Counted from the first letter of the stretch, positions 1 to 7,690 are shown. The stretch: DNA of 32,337 nt from Bacteroidales bacterium (GCA_015654795.1 JAATGF010000018.1:1-32337), one strand, 5' to 3'. Numbers and translations: made by a program. The notes: generated by a model from the sequence alone, not told the origin.

Positions 1-146
1 AAAAGTGAATCCAAATGATACGTTTTCTGCTTACCTTTATCCCATCGAAAAAGGCGCCCCACTTCCTTCGTATCTGGTTCGTACCAACTCCTGACCTTCC
101 TCGTACCAACTTCGGGCTCCTTTTTCCGGTGATCGTTTTATGGGGA
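1..146. repeat. Interspersed repeat family 2, copy 1 (cut by window edge)
   Basis: This stretch is roughly 80% identical by eye to 28989-29132, in the same orientation. Shared landmarks are AAAAGTGAATCC at the left, CTTACCTTTATC, CCCCACTTCCTTCGTATCTG in the middle, and a CCGGTGA...TTT.ATGGG end. The left end may continue outside the window. No gene is supported here. Confidence 0.8.
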
Positions 147-252
147 AGTTATAAATTGAAACAAACAACCTTCTTTTTGGTGCTTTGGGGAAGAGGTTTT
201 AATTTATCATTAAAAGTCAATTGCCAGTTTTTTGGTTAACGCTTTCGCGGCC

Positions 253-430
253 TCTGTGATCCCCCTCGTTTGTAACGAGGGGTTAGTTGTCAGTCGTTTG
301 TAACGATAGATATGTATACCATGTCATCTGAACAGTTATAGTTTTGCAAGTGAATAAGCAGGAACTAAAAGAATGGTAAATATTAGAACAAAATTAAGAT
401 GAGGAGTTACAAACTCAAAGCCATAAACCC
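253..430. repeat. Interspersed repeat family 1, copy A
   Basis: This is the first of three similar copies (others at 492-668 and 2877-3020). It starts TGTGATCC and carries a perfect hairpin CCCCTCG-N7-CGAGGGG, then a second small hairpin with the same core (CGTTTGTAACG). It ends near a third palindromic core in the opposite sense (GAGTTACAAACTC) followed by CCATAAA. The nested GTTTGTAAC cores suggest a REP/MITE-like non-autonomous element. No transposase is encoded nearby. Confidence 0.8.
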
Positions 431-491
431 CTTTCCGAAAAATCGGGGCAGGCAGTTGCAAAAGAGGGGGAGCCTGAGTTCAATCAAAATA

Positions 492-668
492 TTCTGTGAT
501 CCCCCTCGTTTGTAACGAGGGGTTAGTTGTCAGTCGTTTGTAACGATAGATATGTATACCATGTCGTCTGAATATTTTTAGTTTTGCAAGTAAATATGCA
601 GGAATAAAAAGAATAATAAATATTAGAATAGAAATAGAATGAGGAATTACAAACTCAAAACCATAAAA
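492..668. repeat. Interspersed repeat family 1, copy B
   Basis: This copy is nearly identical to copy A over the first 75 bases and more diverged after that, and it has the same three GTTTGTAAC-core hairpins. It sits between two exact 18-bp direct repeats, GAGTTCAATCAAAATATT at 476-493 and 719-736. A 70-codon open frame on the minus strand here is only the repeat read through and is not called as a gene. Confidence 0.8.
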
Positions 669-770
669 TGTGATCTTGCCTGTTAGAATCATTCCGTAAT
701 TAATTCTCAGAAGAATAGGAGTTCAATCAAAATATTTGTCAAGCTGCTGTTGTTTGCAACTAAAAATAGT

Positions 771-778
771 TACATTTG
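771..778 (+). promoter_or_regulatory. Candidate -7 box for hicB-like gene
   Basis: TACATTTG matches the Bacteroidota -7 consensus TAnnTTTG and lies 25 bases before the preferred ATG at 804. The nearest TTTG (753-756) is only 14 bases upstream, shorter than the usual 17-23, so the -33 element is weak or absent. Confidence 0.5.
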
Positions 779-803
779 CAAAACAACTCATATAGAATAT
801 ATT

Positions 804-1148
804 ATGGGAACATTAAAACATAAGGGTTATTCAGGAACAGTAGAATACAGCGAAAAAGATAACTGTCTGTTCGGTAAGGTAATTGGTATGAACAAAAACA
901 TTATAACCTATGAAGGTAATACGGTTGAAGAATTGAAAGCTGATTTTGAGGATGGAATTGACTTATACCTCGAAACTTGCCAGGAACGAGGTGTAAAACC
1001 TCAAAAGCCATACAGCGGATCGCTTAATATCCGAATTCCATCAGAGTTACACAGTCAATTGGCACTAAAAGCACAAATGACCGGACGATCAATCAACGCG
1101 ATTATTAAAGATTTGCTAACGAGTCAACAAGACCTGTTAAACGCGTAA
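804..1148 (+). CDS. HicB family antitoxin, apparently without a HicA partner
   Basis: This 114-residue protein has the two HicB parts. An N-terminal HicB-like partial RNase H fold (about residues 1-75) carries a GKVIGMN stretch and the motif TVEELKADFEDGIDLYLE. A C-terminal ribbon-helix-helix segment (about 80-110) reads LNIRIPSELHSQLALKA...INAIIKDLL. The open frame extends upstream to 750, but the start at 804 (MGTLKHKGY) is preferred because a -7 box at 771-778 lies between the two. In the family, HicB neutralises the mRNA-cleaving HicA toxin and represses the operon. No HicA-like small ORF is visible on either side: upstream is repeat DNA, and downstream is a gap of about 80 bp to a convergent gene. 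It is therefore an orphan antitoxin or a solitary regulator. Confidence 0.85.
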   Translation: MGTLKHKGYSGTVEYSEKDNCLFGKVIGMNKNIITYEGNTVEELKADFEDGIDLYLETCQERGVKPQKPYSGSLNIRIPSELHSQLALKAQMTGRSINAIIKDLLTSQQDLLNA

Positions 1149-1228
1149 AAATGTTGAAAAAAATATAAGCCGAAAGCTATCTGTACATACTGACTCGTTT
1201 AATCTGTGGTAAAAATGATTGATTTCCG

Positions 1229-2728
1229 CTACACGACAAGCGGAACGGTTTCAGCAATCCGCTCTTTTTTGTCAACAACCTTAACAACATATTGTTTCGG
1301 CGTTGTTTTACCAAAATCATCTGTAAACGTGTAAGGTGTTTTTGTTGTCTGAGGTGCAAAAACGATATTTTTCACTTTAGCGCCGTCACGCCAAATCTCA
1401 TAATGATCAATAGCAGCATCACCGGCATACGCGGTATGCCATGTAATATGAGCTTTTCCTCCATTTTCGATCTGAACTTTCGCCTCCCTTGGTGCCGTCA
1501 GATCCTGGTACACATTCTGGAAATAGTTCGTTTTTCCCCCCTTCGATTTTGAAGCTAAAGCCTCAATCGCGATTCGATCTGCTTCGCTCAATTCTGTTGG
1601 TTTTACCTGTGCACCAATCAGATTCTGCGTCAGTTGGCATTTCTGCGGATCGTCGCTGATTTGCCCGATACCAATAATAGCGGTATGAATTCCTGGCGTA
1701 GTAAGTGAATAGCGGATCAGTTGGTTCGCGGGCAAATCCGGACTGCTTACCTGGACAACAACATGCGCCGGAGTATTCGACCATTCGGCTTTCTTAGTAT
1801 ACATTGCTCCGTCAGCAAAAACCTTCATTGCAATGATCCCGATATTTTTGGCCGCTGCAACAGGAATAACGTTGAACTGCATATTAAAGAAATTCTTATC
1901 GTTGGCGTTAATAGCCACAAGCATTCCGTCAATCAGATTTTCAGTATCACGCTGGATCATCTCCATCATAACCGCCGCATCTTTATGGCCTGAGAAACCA
2001 ATATGATGAATCAGTTTTTCCTTTTTCGGGTTAAGTCCCGTTCGGTTTGTGCCATCGCGAACATCACGTAACGCGGCCAGCGCTCCGATAGATGTGGCGT
2101 TAGGATCAGGATGATCGTATCCTTCGTAAAGAGCATCGACCTCTCCCATATTACTTAGCGTATGAATCAACACCATATCGAGATAAGCCGCTTCGGGATA
2201 ATTACCAGTGCCATCACCAAAAACCTGAGTGAGCGTACGACGTACATCATCGATGGTTTTAGAACCTGCCGGACCATTGGTGCCGCCATGAACATCTTTA
2301 CGGTCGTCTCCCCCTTTGCCAAAACGAAGCCCTGTCTTTGAAGTAACAAAGATGGCTTTTCGCTTTTTCTCGTCATAGTTTTGCTGACCCGCAACAAGTC
2401 CTAGCTGACGGAAAGCCTTTCCATAATTCATCTGACTGGGACCGTAGTAGTTGGAAGTATCGAAGTAATTGATTCCTAATCCATAGGCTTTCATTATAAT
2501 AGCAACAGGATCAATTCCCGCAGGGGTCCATTGGATGGAGGCTTGTCCGCCCAAACCAAGTGTCGTTACCTTAAAATCGATTTTCCCGAATTGCCTTTTG
2601 ACAGGTTCTTCAGCCATTAAAGTATTTCCCGACAATAGATTTGGAACCATTGTTAATCCCACTGCTGCGGTAAATGATGTTTGAATAAACTGCCTCCGGG
2701 TTTGTGCTGCACGATATTTCTTTTCCAT
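1229..2728 (-). CDS. Tat-exported aldo/keto reductase with C-terminal Fn3-like domain
   Basis: 499 residues. The N-terminus has a twin-arginine signal (TRRQFIQTS, Arg11-Arg12) and a hydrophobic stretch to about residue 38, so export through the Tat pathway is likely. The aldo/keto reductase barrel follows (about 47-405). The catalytic tetrad is visible: Asp90 and Tyr95 in FDTSNYYG, Lys131 in TSKTG, and His189 in LIHTL. These enzymes reduce or oxidise carbonyl/alcohol groups with NADP(H); the substrate cannot be told. From about residue 413 there is a tail of about 87 residues resembling a fibronectin type III domain (ITWHTAY...DHYEIWRDG), as often fused to exported Bacteroidota enzymes. The gene stands alone, downstream of a strong terminator that separates it from the M3 peptidase. 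Confidence 0.88.
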   Translation of the reverse strand: MEKKYRAAQTRRQFIQTSFTAAVGLTMVPNLLSGNTLMAEEPVKRQFGKIDFKVTTLGLGGQASIQWTPAGIDPVAIIMKAYGLGINYFDTSNYYGPSQMNYGKAFRQLGLVAGQQNYDEKKRKAIFVTSKTGLRFGKGGDDRKDVHGGTNGPAGSKTIDDVRRTLTQVFGDGTGNYPEAAYLDMVLIHTLSNMGEVDALYEGYDHPDPNATSIGALAALRDVRDGTNRTGLNPKKEKLIHHIGFSGHKDAAVMMEMIQRDTENLIDGMLVAINANDKNFFNMQFNVIPVAAAKNIGIIAMKVFADGAMYTKKAEWSNTPAHVVVQVSSPDLPANQLIRYSLTTPGIHTAIIGIGQISDDPQKCQLTQNLIGAQVKPTELSEADRIAIEALASKSKGGKTNYFQNVYQDLTAPREAKVQIENGGKAHITWHTAYAGDAAIDHYEIWRDGAKVKNIVFAPQTTKTPYTFTDDFGKTTPKQYVVKVVDKKERIAETVPLVV

Positions 2729-2833
2729 GTGACTATAAATTTAATAGTTAAAGGATAACGTAAAGTTATAGATTTTGTTTGAATTATTTTCTGAATATCT
2801 GCTAAAAGAATTTGAATCCAAATCACATTTTCA

Positions 2834-2875
2834 GTAATAAAAAATCCCGGATCAATATCCGGGATTTTTTATTAC
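2834..2875. terminator. Perfect bidirectional intrinsic terminator hairpin
   Basis: The arms GTAATAAAAAATCCCGGAT (2834-2852) and its exact complement (2857-2875) flank a CAAT loop. The A and T runs on either side make it work in both directions. It lies between the M3 peptidase stop (3051) and the aldo/keto reductase start (2728), both on the minus strand, so it should end the peptidase transcript. Confidence 0.9.
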
Positions 2876-2876
2876 T

Positions 2877-3020
2877 GCGATCTCCCTCGTTTGCAACGAG
2901 GGGTTAGTTGTCTGTCGTTTGTAACGATAAATAGGCTATCCCATGTCGTCTGAATATTTTTAGTTTTGCAAGTAAATAAACAGAATTAGGATGAGGAGTT
3001 ACAAACTTAAAACCATAAAA
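2877..3020. repeat. Interspersed repeat family 1, copy C
   Basis: This is a shorter, diverged copy of the repeat at 253-430 and 492-668. It keeps the CTCGTTTGCAACGAG hairpin, the CGTTTGTAACG core, the ATGTCGTCTGAATATTTTTA segment and the terminal AGGAGTTACAAACT...CCATAAAA. It lacks about 30 internal bases present in the other copies and directly abuts the terminator hairpin at 2834-2875. Confidence 0.75.
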
Positions 3021-3050
3021 TCATTATCAACTTTAAATAATAAAAATCAG

Positions 3051-5171
3051 TTAATCCAACCCTTTATTCTTAAGAAGTGGTTCAATTCCAGGCTCATGTC
3101 CGCGGAAATTGAGATAAAGTTTCATCGCTTCGTCGGTTCCGCCGCGTTCAAGTAGTTTTGTACGGAATGCCTTGGCAACTTTTTGATCAAAAATATTCCC
3201 TGTTTCTTTAAATGCCTCGAAAGCGTCGCAATCAAGCACCTGGGCCCAAACATAACTATAATACCCGCTCGAATACTCTCCTCCTCCTGAAAAGGTATGG
3301 GCAAAATAAGTCGATTTGTAACGCGGGATAATTTCAGGAATCAATCCTGCTTTTTCCATCGAGGTCTTTTCAAACTGTTCAACATCAATATCGCCACCTT
3401 TGGTAATTGTATGATAATCCATATCGAGAATAGCTGCTGCCAAATATTCAACTGTTGCAAAGCCCTGGTTAAACTTCCTCGATTTCACAATCTTATCAAC
3501 CAATACCTGAGGAATTATCTCGCCTGTTTTATAATGCTTTGCATAGATTTTAAGCACTTCCGGTTCTGCTGCCCAATGTTCCATTACCTGCGACGGAAGT
3601 TCGACAAAATCGCGTGCTACATTGGTTCCTGCCAATCCTTCATAGTGACATTGTGAGAGTAAACCGTGCAAACTATGGCCAAATTCATGGAAAAGCGTCT
3701 CTGCATCGTCGAAACTTAGCAATGCCGGTTTATCAGCTGTTGCTTTCGAAAAATTACAGGTGACCGAAACAACAGGGCGGATATCTTTACCGTCCTTACC
3801 AATGTGCTGTTCACGATAATTAGTCATCCATGCGCCTCCTTTTTTGGAATCCCTAAAGAAAAAGTCCATATACAGAATACCCATTTCAGAGCCATCCCCG
3901 TCCTTTACTTCATAGACCTCACATTCGGGATGAAAAACCGGCATATTGTTCAGCCGGGTAAAAGTCAGGCCATAAAGCTTATTGGCAACGGCAAAAGCCC
4001 CGTCACGAACATTGTCAAGCACAAAATAAGGCTTAATCTGTTCTTCATCAAGATCATATTTTTCTTTTCTCACCTTTTCAGAATAGTACCACCAATCCCA
4101 GCTTTCAAGTTTGAATTTTCCACCCTCCTTCTTAATCATGGTTTGCATATCCTTCACCTCTTCCTTTGCTTTCTTGATAGCCGGAGTCCAAACCTGACCC
4201 ATTAGTTTATACACATTTTCAGGTGTTTTGGCCATACAATCGTCGAGTACAAATGCCGACCAGCTTGGGAATCCCATAACATTGGCCTTCTGAAGACGAA
4301 GATTGACAATTTTATTAATAACAGCCTTATTATCATTAGCATTGTTATTATTCCCGCGTGTATACATCGCCTTATAGATTTTCTCGCGCAAACCGCGGTT
4401 TTCAGCATAGGTAACAAAAGGAATCCAGCTTGGTTTCTGAAGTGTGAAAACCCATTTCCCTTCCATCTTCTGAGTTTTTGCTTCAGCTGCAGCATCTGCA
4501 ATGGAAGATTCGGGCAAACCTGCCAGGTCTTCCTTCTTGTCAACCACCAATTTAAAAGCATTCGTCTCGGCAAGCATATTATCTCCAAATTTAAGATCGA
4601 GTAACGAAAGCTCTTCGTTGATCTTCTTTAACTGCTCTTTTTTATCAGCTGGTAAATTGGCTCCACCCCTGACAAAACGTTTGTATGTCTCTTCGAGTAA
4701 TCTTGATTGTTCCGTATTCAGGTTCAGCGAACTTTTCTGATCATTTACAGCTTTTACGCGCGCAAAAAGTTTCTCATTCAAATTAACAGCATCCTCGTGA
4801 TGCGATAACATCGGCGCAACTGTCCGGGCAATTTCCTGTATCGAATCATTGGTTACTGCCTCTTTAAGATTTAAGAAAACCTTACTCACCTTGTTCAATA
4901 GCTCTCCGCTATAATCGAGCGCCTCAATCGTATTGGCAAAATCTGGAGCTTTTTCCGAATCGGTAATAACTTTTATCTCAGCATCATGTTGCTTAATTCC
5001 CTCCTCGAATGCGGGCAAATAATGCCTGTTCTGGATTTTATCAAATGGAGGAACTTCGAAAGGCGTATTGTAGGCCTCAAAAAATGGATTCATCACGGTA
5101 GATTTTTTCTCTGGTTTTACGCAGGATGCCAATAAACACATGACAACCAACGGAATAAATAATTTTTTCAC
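3051..5171 (-). CDS. dcp: M3 family metallopeptidase, Dcp-like peptidyl-dipeptidase lipoprotein
   Basis: 706 residues, the usual length for the Dcp/oligopeptidase A group. It starts with a lipoprotein signal (KKLFIPLVVMCLLASC), with the lipobox Cys at residue 17, so the mature enzyme should be anchored in the periplasm or outer membrane. The zinc site is clear: HEFGH at 495-499 with the third ligand Glu524 in ARDFVELPSQ, 25 residues past the second His, as in M3 peptidases. The family removes dipeptides from peptide C-termini or cleaves short oligopeptides. The C-terminal substrate-recognition part (SGGGEYSSGYYSYVWAQV) is intact. It is transcribed alone, with a promoter-like pair just upstream. 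Dcp rather than another M3 subtype is inferred from length and the overall motif set. Confidence 0.93.
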   Translation of the reverse strand: MKKLFIPLVVMCLLASCVKPEKKSTVMNPFFEAYNTPFEVPPFDKIQNRHYLPAFEEGIKQHDAEIKVITDSEKAPDFANTIEALDYSGELLNKVSKVFLNLKEAVTNDSIQEIARTVAPMLSHHEDAVNLNEKLFARVKAVNDQKSSLNLNTEQSRLLEETYKRFVRGGANLPADKKEQLKKINEELSLLDLKFGDNMLAETNAFKLVVDKKEDLAGLPESSIADAAAEAKTQKMEGKWVFTLQKPSWIPFVTYAENRGLREKIYKAMYTRGNNNNANDNKAVINKIVNLRLQKANVMGFPSWSAFVLDDCMAKTPENVYKLMGQVWTPAIKKAKEEVKDMQTMIKKEGGKFKLESWDWWYYSEKVRKEKYDLDEEQIKPYFVLDNVRDGAFAVANKLYGLTFTRLNNMPVFHPECEVYEVKDGDGSEMGILYMDFFFRDSKKGGAWMTNYREQHIGKDGKDIRPVVSVTCNFSKATADKPALLSFDDAETLFHEFGHSLHGLLSQCHYEGLAGTNVARDFVELPSQVMEHWAAEPEVLKIYAKHYKTGEIIPQVLVDKIVKSRKFNQGFATVEYLAAAILDMDYHTITKGGDIDVEQFEKTSMEKAGLIPEIIPRYKSTYFAHTFSGGGEYSSGYYSYVWAQVLDCDAFEAFKETGNIFDQKVAKAFRTKLLERGGTDEAMKLYLNFRGHEPGIEPLLKNKGLD

Positions 5172-5207
5172 GTTCTTTTAATTTGATTTACAATCCAATT
5201 ACCTGCA

Positions 5208-5238
5208 CAAAATTACGAAAAGTATAAATATTTGTCCA
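5208..5238 (-). promoter_or_regulatory. Candidate promoter of the M3 peptidase
   Basis: On the minus strand there is a -33 TTG (5238-5236), a 20-base spacer, and the -7 box TAATTTTG (5215-5208), which fits TAnnTTTG. It leaves a leader of about 30 bases before the ATG at 5171. Confidence 0.55.
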
Positions 5239-5466
5239 ATTGTAATTTATGACTTATTTCATATTTTTTGTTTTAGAAAAATTGGTGCACTGGTAAAATT
5301 TAATTAATTATTGTAATACATACATTTTTAAGCCTTTAAATAGATTTCACATTGCCTGATTAATATCGTAATTACTCTTCTCTATCATTTCCGCACTTTC
5401 CTTTTACCAGGCTTATATCATCCTTATTCCTTATTTCAGATATTCGAACCTGATACGTTTTTTTCT

Positions 5467-5566
5467 TGCCACCAAATCTCCAGGTCACCAAAACCCACCA
5501 ATAGCTCATTTAAAATATTTTAACTTGGTGGACTTTTGTGTTTTGGTGAATTGGTGGCATTTTTTT
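5467..5566 (+). other. Compound stem-loop followed by a T run; possible non-coding RNA end or repeat
   Basis: Three perfect helices nest in register. TGCCACCAA (5467-5475) pairs with 5551-5559, TCACCAAAAC (5485-5494) pairs with 5540-5549, and CCACCAA (5495-5501) pairs with 5525-5531. That is 26 bp separated by asymmetric bulges and closed by an AT-rich loop. A run of seven T follows at 5560-5566, so the structure is oriented like a plus-strand terminator. CACCAA/TTGGTG-rich repeats of this flavour recur in many bacterial intergenic regions, so it may be a decayed repeat rather than a functional RNA. Confidence 0.5.
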
Positions 5567-5740
5567 GTTTTGCCATTTTGGGAACACCTCATTTATGGAA
5601 ACACGTAATTTTGCTTTTCCGGTTACTTGAACTTTTACAGGATTATAAAAATACTAAAATAGAATAATTCAACTATCAATCGTAGGAATTTGAACTTTTT
5701 TTATTGCCCGTTGTTTAATTAGTATATTTATTGGATTACA

Positions 5741-5820
5741 ATGATTTGGTTTGGTTGGTTTTGGTAGGTTTTCAATGTTCTTTTGGCCCCGGTATACAAC
5801 TATCGGGGTCAATTTTTTAT
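5741..5820 (+). promoter_or_regulatory. Candidate aromatic leader peptide plus intrinsic terminator (attenuator-like)
   Basis: ATG at 5741 opens an 8-codon frame, Met-Ile-Trp-Phe-Gly-Trp-Phe-Trp, ending at TAG 5765-5767: three Trp and two Phe codons. Seventeen bases later a 10-bp stem (5785-5794 with 5801-5810, two G-U pairs, loop TACAAC) is followed by AATTTTTT. That is the layout of a ribosome-stalling attenuator. Against it: the region is T/G-rich and low in complexity, no strong antiterminator partner is evident, and the transporter gene downstream has its own -7 box at 5875-5882. The transcript may therefore end without a gene. Confidence 0.4.
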
Positions 5821-5874
5821 CAGCCATTCGATTTTATCCCGCCCTGCCGGCCACTTTTGTTGGAAATCAACTAT

Positions 5875-5882
5875 TATCTTTG
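5875..5882 (+). promoter_or_regulatory. -7 box of the EamA transporter
   Basis: TATCTTTG is a perfect match to TAnnTTTG. The best upstream TTTG (5856-5859) is 15 bases away, slightly close. The TTG start codon follows after only 16 bases, giving a very short leader, which is common in front of genes in this window. Confidence 0.6.
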
Positions 5883-5898
5883 AGCCAAAATTTGCATT

Positions 5899-6798
5899 TT
5901 GAAAAATCAGTTGCTCTCAAGTCATCTTAAACTTCATTTTATAGTCCTGATCTATGGTTTTACAGCCATCCTGGGAAAATTAATCAGCCTTCCTGCGGCC
6001 CAATTAGTCTGGTACAGAATGTTGATTGCGGTAATTGCATTTTATTTATTTATTCGATGGAAAAAAACCGATCTCGCCATTAGTCATATCCAATTCTTTA
6101 AGTTATTTGGAATAGGAATCATCGTTGCAATTCATTGGATCACTTTTTTTGGAGCAATCAAAATCTCAAATGTCTCTGTCACGCTTGGATGTTTGGCTAC
6201 CGTCACGCTTTTTACAAGTCTGCTCGAACCCTTTTTCTTCCGAAAACGAATCAATGCTGTTGAAGTAATTGTCGGCCTCCTTATAATTCTTGGATTATAC
6301 CTGATTTTCAGGTTCGAAACCAGGTATTCTTTAGGCATAATCGTTGCATTAATCTCCGCATTCCTTGCAGGACTGTTTACCGTGATCAATAAAAAAATGG
6401 TAATGCATCAAAAAGCATCCGTGATCAGTTTTTATGAAATGTTGGGCGGACTCACTGGCATAACGTTATATTTATTGTTTTCCGGTTCGGCAAATTCACC
6501 TTTAACGCTTCCCTCGCCAATTGACTTTATTTATTTACTGGTGCTTGGAATCATCTGCACCGCCTATGCATTTGCGGTTCAGGTAGATATAATGAAACAT
6601 TTGTCGGCCTACATCGTTGCGTTAACCATTAATCTTGAACCCGTTTACGGAATTATTATGGCTTATTTCTTATTTGGCGAAACCGAACATATGACCGGAG
6701 GCTTCTATTTCGGTACCGTAATCATCCTTATTTCAGTGCTTGGGTTTCCATTGTACCATTATTACCTGCGGAAGAGAAGCCTAAAACAGTACAAATAA
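5899..6798 (+). CDS. EamA/DMT superfamily transporter
   Basis: 299 residues with about ten hydrophobic segments in two five-helix EamA repeats (roughly residues 10-140 and 150-290), the standard drug/metabolite transporter layout. The second repeat includes ALTINLEPVYGIIMAYFLFGE, a typical EamA signature. The start is TTG: an in-frame stop lies at 5881-5883, and the next Met is residue 41, which would remove the first helix. Substrates of this superfamily range from amino acids to nucleotide precursors and cannot be read from sequence. A short Trp/Phe-rich frame and terminator lie upstream. Some DMT members (YddG) export aromatic amino acids, but that link is only suggestive. No operon partner is seen; repeat arrays follow directly. 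Confidence 0.88.
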   Translation: MKNQLLSSHLKLHFIVLIYGFTAILGKLISLPAAQLVWYRMLIAVIAFYLFIRWKKTDLAISHIQFFKLFGIGIIVAIHWITFFGAIKISNVSVTLGCLATVTLFTSLLEPFFFRKRINAVEVIVGLLIILGLYLIFRFETRYSLGIIVALISAFLAGLFTVINKKMVMHQKASVISFYEMLGGLTGITLYLLFSGSANSPLTLPSPIDFIYLLVLGIICTAYAFAVQVDIMKHLSAYIVALTINLEPVYGIIMAYFLFGETEHMTGGFYFGTVIILISVLGFPLYHYYLRKRSLKQYK

Positions 6799-6800
6799 AT

Positions 6801-6930
6801 TAAAAAGTCATTAAAAAATTCATTGGCTGCGCTGTCATTAAAAAAAGTCATTGGCTTCGCCGTCATTGAAAAGGTCATTGAAAAGGTCATTGGCTGCGAC
6901 GTCATTAAAAAGGTCATTAATCATTAAAAA
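6801..6930. repeat. TCATT tandem array with 12/15-bp alternation
   Basis: Ten TCATT units start at 6808, 6820, 6835, 6848, 6863, 6875, 6887, 6902, 6914 and 6921. Spacings are 12, 15, 13, 15, 12, 12, 15, 12 and 7. Short units read TCATTGAAAAGG. Long units carry a GC-rich insert (TCATTGGCTGCGACG and variants GGCTGCGCTG, GGCTTCGCCG). The array begins three bases after the transporter stop codon. Open frames through it are artefacts of the repeat. Confidence 0.8.
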
Positions 6931-6986
6931 TCTTCGTTTGAGGATCCGATGCTGATATAGGACCTGATACCAGACTTGATATGAAC

Positions 6987-7030
6987 CAAACATAGAGCAA
7001 ACATAGAGCAAACATAGAGCAGACATAGAG
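6987..7030. repeat. 11-bp tandem repeat CAAACATAGAG x4
   Basis: Units at 6987-6997, 6998-7008 and 7009-7019 are identical, and 7020-7030 differs by one base (CAGACATAGAG). Two degenerate units follow (CAAGTACGAGG, then an ATATGGAGCAAACC stretch). The rest of 7031-7171 shows no gene. Confidence 0.85.
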
Positions 7031-7171
7031 CAAGTACGAGGGAAATATGGAGCAAACCCATCCGGATTGTTTATAATTGATGGTCTATGATGGAAAATTA
7101 TTTTATGACAAAGTGCTGAAAATGGTCAGTTATAGGTGGCCATAAACTTAAATACTAAGCATTTACTTATT

Positions 7172-7690
7172 CTATTCAAACTGATTGATCACACCCTGAT
7201 CAAGCATAACAGGTTCAATGCCGAGATCGTGTTCAAGAAATTCGTCCATATCTTCTTCAGCGTTGAATTCGGCGATTACGCCATTGTAGATAACAGTCCA
7301 GTTTTCAGCCGACTGCAAAATCTTTAATCCCGGAAGTTCAGGGCTAAAATCTTTAACCGGAAAACCTTTTTTCCCGCCATCTTCCGCTTCAATATCCTGA
7401 AGGTAATGAGTATAATAGTCACGGGCTGGAAACAGTTCATCAAGAACATCTTCATCTTCCGCGCGTTCGTAAAGCTCGGTTAAAGTAAGACGATAAATTA
7501 CCATTGCTGCATCACCATTTACATAAAGGATATCGGCAAACGGTTTCTCCGGAAGGTTTTCAATCTCGTCAAAATCAAGTTCTTCAACCTTTGCCAAAAA
7601 ACGCGGGTGATGATTGTGAAGAATAAATTCTGCAGGCTGACCTTCAGCGGCCATTATATCATTACAAATCAAATATTTCGAAGTTTTCAT
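7172..7690 (-). CDS. Conserved-looking acidic protein of unknown function
   Basis: 172 residues from the preferred ATG at 7690 (MKTSKYLICNDIMAAEGQ). The frame is open up to 7792, but that extension would run into the divergent gene starting at 7779 and reads as non-coding. The protein is strongly acidic, especially near both a central (ELDFDEIENLPEKPF) and a C-terminal stretch (FNAEEDMDEFLEHDLGIEP). It has no signal peptide or membrane segment and looks cytoplasmic. I do not recognise the family and see no catalytic motif. It is divergently arranged with the ATP-grasp protein across about 90 bp, so shared regulation is possible but not shown. Confidence 0.8.
   Translation of the reverse strand: MKTSKYLICNDIMAAEGQPAEFILHNHHPRFLAKVEELDFDEIENLPEKPFADILYVNGDAAMVIYRLTLTELYERAEDEDVLDELFPARDYYTHYLQDIEAEDGGKKGFPVKDFSPELPGLKILQSAENWTVIYNGVIAEFNAEEDMDEFLEHDLGIEPVMLDQGVINQFE

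Noticed and set aside
15..239. 74-codon open frame on the plus strand
   Set aside because: It is read through repeat family 2 (second copy at 28989-29132) with no conserved protein pattern; the matching copy does not keep the frame.
480..692. 70-codon minus-strand frame in repeat copy B
   Set aside because: The frame is the repeat itself, containing the GTTTGTAAC hairpins; no domain and no promoter.
6838..7026. 62-codon minus-strand frame with NDLFNDVAANDLFND
   Set aside because: This is a translation of the TCATT tandem array, not a protein.
6801..7060. Possible CRISPR array
   Set aside because: Units are 11-15 bp and directly adjacent with no unique spacers, and no cas genes are nearby.
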